The notes beneath the pieces are model-generated. The model was not told the origin of the DNA. It did not search any database and worked only from the letters and a program-made list of their open reading frames with translations. A stretch of 15,339 nt of DNA from UBA7672 sp040398425 (GTDB lineage: Bacteria > Pseudomonadota > Alphaproteobacteria > Caulobacterales > Hyphomonadaceae), in NCBI GenBank assembly GCA_040398425.1, contig JBBATZ010000074.1, positions 1 through 15,339 of the forward strand, given 5' to 3'. A program made the position numbers and the translations under genes. Below are positions 5,896 to 12,480 of this stretch, one piece after another (position 1 is the first letter of the stretch; the number at the start of each line of letters is the position of its first letter).

Positions 5896-6548
5896 GCCAG
5901 CGTCTCGATCCCGCCCATGAACACCTTCACGGCGCGGTCGACGGTTTCGCGGATTTCCTGCTCGCCCGGGGAATAGCCAGGCAACAGCAGGGCGCGGAAC
6001 TGCAGGCGTGACCGCAGCAGGTCGAAGAAGACTGAGGCGGCCTGGTCGAAGTTGGTGATCTTCACCTCGCCGGCCGTGGCGCGGTCTTCCAGATACGTCG
6101 CCAGCGCCCTGCGGACGGCGTCCGGCGCCCGGGTATTCCACTGCTGAGCCATCTCGGGGAATTTCTTCGCCTGGGCGATCATCAGGCGCATCACATCCAC
6201 GCTTTCGGGATCGAGCTGTCGGGCCAGGAAGGCCTCGCCAATCCGCCGCAGGCCATCGCGCAGGGGCGCGTGCGTTGCCAATTCGATGTGCATCTGTTCG
6301 GTCAGCATCCCGACGCGCGAGTCGATCATGGCCTCGAAGAGGCCCTTCTTGCCTCCGAACTGCGCGTACAGCGTCGACAGCGAGCCACCCGCCCGGCGCA
6401 CGATTTCTGCCATGTTTGCAGCGTCGTAGCCGAATTCCAGGAAAACTTCCCGCGCCGCCTTGAGGAAGGCCGCGCGGCGCATTTCGGCGCGGCCGGTTTC
6501 CGGTTCGACCGTTTCAACGTCGGGAGAGGGGGAATCTGATTGCGACAT
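5892..6548 (-). CDS. TetR/AcrR family transcriptional regulator
   Basis: A 218-aa repressor-type protein. After an acidic N-terminal tail rich in Ser, Pro and Glu, a TetR DNA-binding domain spans about residues 22-69: RRAAFLKAAREVFLEFGYD, then the helix-turn-helix with NMAEIVRRAGGSLSTLYAQF and GGKKGLFEAMID. The helical C-terminal ligand domain follows the AcrR-like plan (FLARQLDPESVDVMRLMIAQ; FFDLLRSRLQFRAL). The start is taken as ATG at 6546-6548; a GTG at 6578 in the same frame would add ten residues with no better ribosome site. It is divergent from the HlyD/MFS exporter genes, and the gap holds a strong inverted repeat (6599-6622), so it very probably represses the pump and itself, with release by an exported compound. 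The ligand is unknown. Confidence 0.9.
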   Translation of the reverse strand: MSQSDSPSPDVETVEPETGRAEMRRAAFLKAAREVFLEFGYDAANMAEIVRRAGGSLSTLYAQFGGKKGLFEAMIDSRVGMLTEQMHIELATHAPLRDGLRRIGEAFLARQLDPESVDVMRLMIAQAKKFPEMAQQWNTRAPDAVRRALATYLEDRATAGEVKITNFDQAASVFFDLLRSRLQFRALLLPGYSPGEQEIRETVDRAVKVFMGGIETLA

Positions 6549-6598
6549 GTCGGCAGGATTACCCAATAACGACCCCACTTGATACTCGCGGGCGCATT

Positions 6599-6622
6599 GT
6601 TACATTTCAACCGAAACGTAAC
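6599..6622. promoter_or_regulatory. Inverted-repeat operator between tetR-type gene and efflux genes
   Basis: Left arm GTTACATTTC (6599-6608), spacer AACC, right arm GAAACGTAAC (6613-6622). Nine of ten positions are complementary; the only mismatch is A6604 against C6617. It lies in the 136-bp divergent gap, 51 bp upstream of the TetR start and 62 bp upstream of the HlyD start, where a TetR-family dimer would block both promoters. On the minus strand a TTGAAA (complement of 6605-6610) inside the repeat could be a -35 for the regulator gene, which would explain autorepression. Confidence 0.7.
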
Positions 6623-6684
6623 GGGAATTACATATACATCGCCCGTGCGTCCGGACAGGCGCTCCCCACCACAGGACACTCAAG

Positions 6685-7836
6685 ATGGCTCTCAAGACCG
6701 TCAAGATCGAGCCGGGCTCCCCCCAGCCTGAAGCTCCACAAACAATCGTGACCGACGCTCCGGCCGCGGCCGCGCCACCTGTGAAGGTCGCCTCTGGCGG
6801 CGGCATGCGGAAGAAGGTGCTGATCGGCATCGCTGCAGTGGCCGGCATCGCCGTGGTGTGGTTTGGCGGCGACTGGTTCCTCAATGGTCGCTTCAACATC
6901 TCCACCGACAACGCCCAGCTGCGCTCCGATATCGCGCGTGTGACGCCGAAGATCGAAGGCTATGTCGCCAACATCCTCGTCGCCGAAAACCAGCAGGTGA
7001 AGCAGGGCGATCTGCTGATCGAGCTGGTCGATGACGAGTTCGTCCTGCGCCTTGCCCATGCGAAGGCAAACCTCGCGCAGGCCGAAGCCGACGCCGCCCA
7101 GGCGCATGCCCGCATTTCCGTTCAACGCGACACACTGGCCGAAAGCCGCGCCGCGCGCGAAGCCGCCGATGCGACAGCCGACCTTTCGATATCGGACGCC
7201 AAACGCCTGGCCGACCTCGCTGCCAAGGGCTGGTATCCTAAGGCCAAGCTTGACCAGATCGAAGCAGCGAAGCGTACCGCCAACGCCCAGCTAAACGAGG
7301 CTGACGCCTCGATCACCGCCCAGCGCAGCCAGCTGACGAGCGCGCAGGCTGCTGCTGTATCGGCGGACGCGAAGGTCGAAGCAGCGAAGGCCGAAGTCGC
7401 AGGCGCCGAGCTTGAACTCGGCCGCACCAAGATCCGCGCGCCAATCAACGGCACCATCACCAAGAAAGACGTGATCGTCGGTCAGATCCTCTCGCCGGGC
7501 CGCGTCGCCCTGTCGATCGTCTCGTCCGACGACGTCTGGGTCCTCGCGAACTACAAGGAAACGCAGATCAACGAGATGCGTGTGGGCCAATGCGTCAACG
7601 TCCATGTCGACGCCTATCCGGACAAGCATTTCAAGGGCCACGTGCAAAGCCTGTCACCGAGCACCGGCTCCACGTTCAGCCTTGTTCCGCAGGATACGGC
7701 CACGGGCAACTTCATCAAGATCGTGCAACGCGTGCCTGTTAAGATTGTGCTCGACAACGAAGCCAAGGTTTCGGGCCTGTTGCGTGCGGGTCTGCAGGTG
7801 ACGGCCACGGTCTCCACCAAGCCTGACTGCGAGTAG
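6685..7836 (+). CDS. HlyD family secretion protein (EmrA-like periplasmic adaptor)
   Basis: A 383-aa membrane-fusion protein. A Pro/Ala-rich cytoplasmic tail (1-40) with MRKK leads to one membrane helix (about 44-61). Then comes the EmrA-type entry NISTDNAQLRSDIARVTPKI (71-90), the first lipoyl half (EGYVANILVAENQQVKQGDL, 91-110), a long Ala-rich coiled-coil hairpin (about 120-245), the second lipoyl half starting TKIRAPINGTI (248-258), and a beta-barrel with VWVLANYKETQI. SLSPSTGSTFSLVPQDTATG is typical of EmrA/YibH-type adaptors. It should bridge the inner-membrane MFS exporter to an outer-membrane channel. AGGA lies 8 nt before the ATG. The exporter gene begins 5 nt after the stop, forming an operon repressible by the divergent TetR protein. 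No TolC-like channel gene is present here. Confidence 0.92.
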   Translation: MALKTVKIEPGSPQPEAPQTIVTDAPAAAAPPVKVASGGGMRKKVLIGIAAVAGIAVVWFGGDWFLNGRFNISTDNAQLRSDIARVTPKIEGYVANILVAENQQVKQGDLLIELVDDEFVLRLAHAKANLAQAEADAAQAHARISVQRDTLAESRAAREAADATADLSISDAKRLADLAAKGWYPKAKLDQIEAAKRTANAQLNEADASITAQRSQLTSAQAAAVSADAKVEAAKAEVAGAELELGRTKIRAPINGTITKKDVIVGQILSPGRVALSIVSSDDVWVLANYKETQINEMRVGQCVNVHVDAYPDKHFKGHVQSLSPSTGSTFSLVPQDTATGNFIKIVQRVPVKIVLDNEAKVSGLLRAGLQVTATVSTKPDCE

Positions 7837-7841
7837 GCGCC

Positions 7842-9449
7842 ATGAGCGCCACCGCAGCGCAAGCGCCGCCGGGGGTCTACGTCCCACCGGCCAAGGGAAC
7901 ACGCGAAAGCCTGATGTTGAACATCGGGTTCTTCGCGATGGTCGTCGGCATGTTCATGGCGATCCTGGATATCCAGATCGTCGCGTCCTCGATCCAGAAA
8001 ATCCAGGCTGGCGTCTCCGCCTCGGCTGAAGAGATCGCCTGGATCCAGACCAGCTATCTCATTGCCGAGGTGATCGGCATTCCGCTGTCCGGCCTGCTGA
8101 ACCGCGCGCTGTCGATGCGGCGGCTGTTCGTCTATTCGGCAGCGGGCTTCACGGTATCGAGCATGATGTGCGCGCTCGCGTGGGACCTCAACAGCCTCAT
8201 CATCTTCCGCTGCATCCAGGGCTTCATGGGCGCGGCGATGATCCCAACCACGATGGCGGCGGCGTTCACGCTCTTCGGTCCCAACCGCTCAATGATCCAG
8301 CAGGTGGCGATCGGTATGGTGGCGACGCTGGCGCCGTCCATCGGCCCGACGCTCGGCGGCTGGCTTACGGAGAATTTCAGCTGGCACTGGTTGTTCCTGG
8401 TCAACGTCATTCCCGGCATCATCGCCTCGGTCCTCGTCTGGAACCTGACGCCGAAACTTCCGATGCAGCTGAGCCTGATCCGGAACATCGACATCATGGG
8501 CCTCGCCGCCATGGCGCTGTTCCTCGGCGCGTTCGAGTACGTGTTCGAGGAAGGCCCGACCGCCGGCTGGTTCGAGGACGATCATCTGGTGATCTGGATG
8601 TTCCTGTGCTCGCTGGCGGGCATCGTCTTCTTCTGGCGCGCCTTCAGTCAGAAACATCCGGTGGTCGATCTCTCCGTATTCAAGGACAGCAATTTTTCCC
8701 TCGGCGCCATCACTGCCACAGTTGTCGGCTTTGGCTTGTTCGGGTCGGTCTATGTGACGCCGCTCTTCCTCGGCACGGTGCGCGGCTACAACGCCGAACA
8801 GATCGGCCACATCATGAGTATTGGCGGCCTCGCCATGTTCATCGCGGGTCCGCTCTCGGGCGCGATGATGCGAAGGGTGGACCCGCGCATCATTGTCGGC
8901 ACAGGACTGACGCTGGCGGCGGTCGGCCTCTACTGGAACAGCTTCCTCACGTCTGAGTCCTCATTCGACGAACTGTTCTGGCCGCAGGCCTTGCGCGGCG
9001 CGGGCCTCATCATGTCGATGGTGCCCAACAACTTCATGGCGCTGGGCAACCTGCCGCCGCACAAACTGCCCAACGCGACCGGTCTCATCACGGTCTGCCG
9101 TAACCTGGGCGGCGCCGTCGGCCTTGCAGCGCTCAACACGCTGCGACTGAACTACACCAACCTGCACAACCAGGAGATCGCGGCCGGCATGGATCCGCAA
9201 CGGCCCGAAATCGCCGCCTTCCTGCAGCAGGCCGAATCTACGCTCCGGGCTGCCGGTAATCCAGACCCCGCCGGCACGGCCATCGCCCAGCTGACCTACC
9301 GGATGCAAATGGAATCGCAGGTGATGACGTTCAACAACATGTTCCTCGTCATGGCGATCTGCTTTGCCCTGATGCTGTTCATGACGCCCCTGCTGAAGCC
9401 GCCTCCGCGCCCACAACCGGGCGCAGCGCCAGGCCCCGGCGCGCACTGA
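7842..9449 (+). CDS. DHA2 family MFS drug exporter (EmrB/QacA-like)
   Basis: A 535-aa inner-membrane transporter of a length normal for 14-helix DHA2 proton antiporters. Helix 1 holds FFAMVVGMFMAILDIQIVAS (30-49), where D43 matches the membrane-embedded acidic residue of the LDxTIVN motif. RCIQGFMGAA (123-132) corresponds to motif B, LAPSIGPTLGGWLTE (163-177) to the antiporter motif C, and WHWLFLVNVIPG (181-192) is a hallmark of EmrB-type proteins. A loop at about 440-485 (NNQEIAAGMDPQRP area) precedes the last helix, and the C-terminus is a Pro/Ala/Gly tail. Partnered by the HlyD adaptor encoded 5 nt upstream, it should expel hydrophobic drugs, detergents or bile-like compounds using the proton gradient. 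No clear terminator follows the stop. Confidence 0.93.
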   Translation: MSATAAQAPPGVYVPPAKGTRESLMLNIGFFAMVVGMFMAILDIQIVASSIQKIQAGVSASAEEIAWIQTSYLIAEVIGIPLSGLLNRALSMRRLFVYSAAGFTVSSMMCALAWDLNSLIIFRCIQGFMGAAMIPTTMAAAFTLFGPNRSMIQQVAIGMVATLAPSIGPTLGGWLTENFSWHWLFLVNVIPGIIASVLVWNLTPKLPMQLSLIRNIDIMGLAAMALFLGAFEYVFEEGPTAGWFEDDHLVIWMFLCSLAGIVFFWRAFSQKHPVVDLSVFKDSNFSLGAITATVVGFGLFGSVYVTPLFLGTVRGYNAEQIGHIMSIGGLAMFIAGPLSGAMMRRVDPRIIVGTGLTLAAVGLYWNSFLTSESSFDELFWPQALRGAGLIMSMVPNNFMALGNLPPHKLPNATGLITVCRNLGGAVGLAALNTLRLNYTNLHNQEIAAGMDPQRPEIAAFLQQAESTLRAAGNPDPAGTAIAQLTYRMQMESQVMTFNNMFLVMAICFALMLFMTPLLKPPPRPQPGAAPGPGAH

Positions 9450-9493
9450 GCGCTACCGCACACTTAATCGAGCATCGCCGGTTCCCATAGCCC

Positions 9494-9524
9494 CTTGCGA
9501 GGAGGGCCACTGCACCTACCTATT
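9494..9524 (+). promoter_or_regulatory. Possible RpoH (sigma-32) heat-shock promoter for clpB
   Basis: CTTGCG (9494-9499) resembles the CTTG-start -35 of alphaproteobacterial heat-shock promoters, and CCTATT (9519-9524) resembles their CYTAT-type -10. The 19-bp gap is one or two bases longer than the usual 16-18, and the second half of the -35 is poor. The position before a ClpB gene is the main reason to propose it. Confidence 0.35.
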
Positions 9525-9525
9525 G

Positions 9526-9569
9526 CCATGGATCAATACGCAGCCTTTGGGGGCGCAGATGATCCATGG
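9526..9569. repeat. 10-bp perfect inverted repeat in the clpB leader
   Basis: CCATGGATCA (9526-9535) and TGATCCATGG (9560-9569) are exact reverse complements separated by 24 bp. The element sits directly after the putative -10 and 59 bp before the clpB start. It could be an operator or, if transcribed in full, a long hairpin in the leader RNA. It does not match the CIRCE element bound by HrcA. Confidence 0.6.
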
Positions 9570-9628
9570 AGGATGCCGGCTCCGGGTCCCCTGACGTGCC
9601 GACCGACTGCTTCAAACAAGGGCCAATC

Positions 9629-12247
9629 ATGGACTTCGAACGCTATACCGAGCGCGCGCGCGCAGCCGTCCAGAGCGCCCAGACGAGCGCGCTCGCCAGC
9701 GGACACCCGCAGATACTGCCCGAACACCTCGTCAAGGCGATGTTTGCAGACCGTGACCGCCTCGCTTCGAACCTCATCCGCGCCGCAGGCGGCAATCCCG
9801 AGCTGGCCCAAACAAGTATCGACAAGCTGCTGGCAGCCCAGCCCAAATCCACGGGAGGCTCGCAGCCCGGGCTGAGTCAGGATCTCGCGCGCCTGTTCCA
9901 GATGGCAGAGGAAGACGCCACTTCGGCGGGCGATGATTATGTCACCACCGAACGCCTGCTGCTCTCCGCCACCAAGCTCAAGAACAAGTCCGCCGACGCG
10001 CTCACCTCAGCCGGCGCCACCACCAGCGCGCTGGTGAAAGCCATCGCCGAGTTGCGCAAGGGCCGCACGGCCGACACCGCGACTTCGGAAGAAAAGTACG
10101 AGGCGCTCAAGAAATACTCGCGTGACCTCACTGAAGCTGCGCGCTCGGGCAAGCTTGATCCGGTGATCGGCCGCGACGAGGAAATCCGCCGCTGTATCCA
10201 GGTTCTCTCGCGCCGCACCAAGAACAACCCCGTGCTCATCGGTGAGCCGGGCGTCGGCAAGACCGCCATCGCTGAAGGTCTTGCCCTTCGCATCGTCAAT
10301 GGCGATGTGCCGGACAGTCTGAAAGAGAAAAAGCTCCTTGCCCTCGACATGGGCAGCCTGATCGCGGGCGCAAAGTTCCGCGGCGAATTCGAAGAGCGTC
10401 TGAAGTCCGTCCTGCAGGAAGTCACGCAAGCGGAAGGCGACATCATCCTCTTCATCGACGAAATGCACACGCTCGTCGGCGCCGGCAAGGCCGAAGGCGC
10501 GATGGATGCGTCGAACATGCTGAAGCCTGCACTCGCACGCGGAGAGCTGCACTGCGTCGGCGCGACCACGCTGGATGAATACCGCAAGAACATCGAAAAG
10601 GACGCCGCCCTGGCCCGCCGCTTCCAGCCCGTCTTCGTGGGTGAGCCGAGCGTCGAAGACACCATCTCCATCCTGCGCGGCCTCAAGGAAAAGTACGAAG
10701 TTCACCACGGCATCCGTATTTCGGACGCCGCCATCGTCGCAGCCGCGACGTTGTCGAACCGCTACATCACCGACCGCTTTCTGCCAGACAAAGCCATCGA
10801 CCTGATGGACGAGGCGGCTGCGCGCCTGCGCATGGCGGTGGAATCGAAGCCCGAAGAACTCGACGAGATCGACCGCCGCCTGATGCAGATCCGCATCGAG
10901 GCTGAGGCGCTGAAGAAAGAGAAGGACGACGCTTCGAAGGATCGTCTGAAACGTCGCGAAGCCGAGATCAAGGAGTTGCAGGCGAGGTCAGACGAAATCT
11001 CCGCCGCCTGGAAGGCCGAGAAGGGCCGACTCCAGGGCGCGACCAACGCCAAGGAAAAACTCGACAAGGTGCGGGCTGAAATGGCCGATGCCGAACGTCG
11101 CTCCGACTGGGCCCGCGCGGGCGAGATCAAGTACGGAGAAATCCCTGCACTCGAAAAACTGATCGCTGAATCCGAAGGCAAGGTCGACCCCGACAAGGAT
11201 GCGAAAGCGCCGCTGGTGAAGGAAGAAGTGGATGCAGAGGCCATCGCCGCGGTCGTCTCCCGCTGGACCGGCGTTCCCGTCGACAAGATGCTGGAAGGCG
11301 AGCGCGCCAAACTGCTCGGCATGGAAGACAATCTGCGCAAGCGCGTTGTCGGTCAGGACGACGCACTGGAGATCGTCGCCAATGCCGTGCGCAGGGCCCG
11401 CGCAGGCCTGCAGGATCCCAACCGTCCCATCGGCAGCTTCATCTTCGTTGGGCCGACCGGCGTCGGCAAGACCGAGTTGACCAAGGCGCTGGCCGAGTTC
11501 CTGTTCGATGACGAGCACGCCGTCCTGCGCCTCGACATGTCGGAGTACATGGAGAAGCACGCCGTCAGCCGCATGATCGGCGCGCCTCCAGGCTATGTCG
11601 GTTACGAAGAAGGCGGCGCGCTGACTGAAGCGGTGCGTCGGCGTCCCTACCAGGTGATCCTGTTCGACGAAATCGAGAAGGCGCACCCCGATGTGTTCAA
11701 CACGTTGCTGCAGGTGCTCGACGACGGGCGCCTCACGGACGGTCAGGGCCGCACCGTGAACTTCAACAACACCGTCATCATCATGACGTCCAACCTCGGT
11801 GCGCATGCGCTGGCGGAGGACAAGTCAGAAGGCGATATCTCCGGCCATGCACGCGATGCGGTGATGGAGGCGATCCGCGCGCACTTCCGACCGGAATTCC
11901 TCAACCGTATCGACGAGATCGTGTTCTTCAAACGCCTAGGTCGCGGCGAGATCGATCGCATCGTCGGCGTGCAATTGAAGCGCCTGGAGAAAATCCTCGC
12001 CGACCGCCGCATCACCATCAGCCTCACGGACGAGGCGATGCAGTGGCTGTCGGATCGCGGCTATGACCCGGTCTACGGCGCGCGCCCGCTCAAACGCGTG
12101 ATCCAGAAGGAGCTGCAGGATCCCCTCGCCCGCCGTATCCTCGAAGGCCGCATCAAGGATGGCGACGACGTGAAAGTCAGCGTCGAAGGCTCGGCCCTCT
12201 CGCTGAACGGCGTGCCGGCCGAGATGAAGAAGGCGGTTCTGAATTGA
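9629..12247 (+). CDS. clpB: ATP-dependent chaperone ClpB (Hsp100 disaggregase)
   Basis: An 872-aa cytoplasmic AAA+ disaggregase that, with DnaK/DnaJ/GrpE, threads proteins out of heat-formed aggregates. The N-domain (1-150) begins MDFERYTERAR. NBD1 has Walker A GEPGVGKT (205-212) and Walker B ILFIDE (D277, E278). A charged coiled-coil middle domain (about 400-525), rich in Lys/Glu/Arg, marks ClpB rather than ClpA or ClpC. NBD2 has Walker A GPTGVGKT (608-615), the GYVGYEEGG pore loop region, and Walker B VILFDE (D680, E681), followed by the D2 small domain with YGARPLKR. The ATG at 9629 is chosen because AAGGG lies 6 nt upstream and alphaproteobacterial ClpB proteins start this way; an in-frame ATG at 9566 would add 21 unrelated residues. 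The leader has a possible heat-shock promoter and an inverted repeat. Complete and apparently intact. Confidence 0.98.
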   Translation: MDFERYTERARAAVQSAQTSALASGHPQILPEHLVKAMFADRDRLASNLIRAAGGNPELAQTSIDKLLAAQPKSTGGSQPGLSQDLARLFQMAEEDATSAGDDYVTTERLLLSATKLKNKSADALTSAGATTSALVKAIAELRKGRTADTATSEEKYEALKKYSRDLTEAARSGKLDPVIGRDEEIRRCIQVLSRRTKNNPVLIGEPGVGKTAIAEGLALRIVNGDVPDSLKEKKLLALDMGSLIAGAKFRGEFEERLKSVLQEVTQAEGDIILFIDEMHTLVGAGKAEGAMDASNMLKPALARGELHCVGATTLDEYRKNIEKDAALARRFQPVFVGEPSVEDTISILRGLKEKYEVHHGIRISDAAIVAAATLSNRYITDRFLPDKAIDLMDEAAARLRMAVESKPEELDEIDRRLMQIRIEAEALKKEKDDASKDRLKRREAEIKELQARSDEISAAWKAEKGRLQGATNAKEKLDKVRAEMADAERRSDWARAGEIKYGEIPALEKLIAESEGKVDPDKDAKAPLVKEEVDAEAIAAVVSRWTGVPVDKMLEGERAKLLGMEDNLRKRVVGQDDALEIVANAVRRARAGLQDPNRPIGSFIFVGPTGVGKTELTKALAEFLFDDEHAVLRLDMSEYMEKHAVSRMIGAPPGYVGYEEGGALTEAVRRRPYQVILFDEIEKAHPDVFNTLLQVLDDGRLTDGQGRTVNFNNTVIIMTSNLGAHALAEDKSEGDISGHARDAVMEAIRAHFRPEFLNRIDEIVFFKRLGRGEIDRIVGVQLKRLEKILADRRITISLTDEAMQWLSDRGYDPVYGARPLKRVIQKELQDPLARRILEGRIKDGDDVKVSVEGSALSLNGVPAEMKKAVLN

Positions 12248-12448
12248 TCGACGACGGTTAACGGGGCACTGGACCTCCCACCGTCCCGCGAACCTATTTC
12301 GCCTTGTACGCGAAGGTTGTGGCTTCCGTTACGTCGCCTACTGTCACATCACGGCCACAGACCCGGCCAACATGCTCCTTGTGCGGACGATTTAGCTCAC
12401 CTTCATTGAAGACGTCCGCTAGGCGCTCCACCTTGCTTTATCGCAAGA

Positions 12449-12466
12449 CCGCCCCATCCAGGGCGG
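12449..12466 (+). promoter_or_regulatory. GC-rich hairpin just upstream of the TonB receptor ribosome site
   Basis: CCGCCC (12449-12454) and GGGCGG (12461-12466) can pair around a CATCCA loop. The hairpin ends two bases before the AAGGGAGAG ribosome site (12468-12476). It may keep the site open or affect leader stability; a 6-bp GC stem can also arise by chance. The rest of the 233-bp gap after clpB (12248-12480) shows no gene, and I see no convincing promoter or terminator in it. Confidence 0.35.
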
Positions 12467-12480
12467 CAAGGGAGAGTTTA

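Noticed and set aside
9566..9628. Longer ClpB start at ATG 9566
   Set aside because: It adds 21 residues unlike ClpB N-termini, its ATG lies in the inverted-repeat arm, and the ATG at 9629 has an AAGGG with ideal spacing.
9528..9875. Leader open frame beginning ATG at 9528 and overlapping clpB
   Set aside because: Its GAGGAGG lies about 21 nt away, too far, and most of the frame lies inside clpB with a low-complexity Ser/Arg/Pro product.
12253..12285. Terminator after clpB from GACGGT/ACCGTC
   Set aside because: Only 6-bp arms with a 21-nt loop and no following T-run; not enough to call a terminator.
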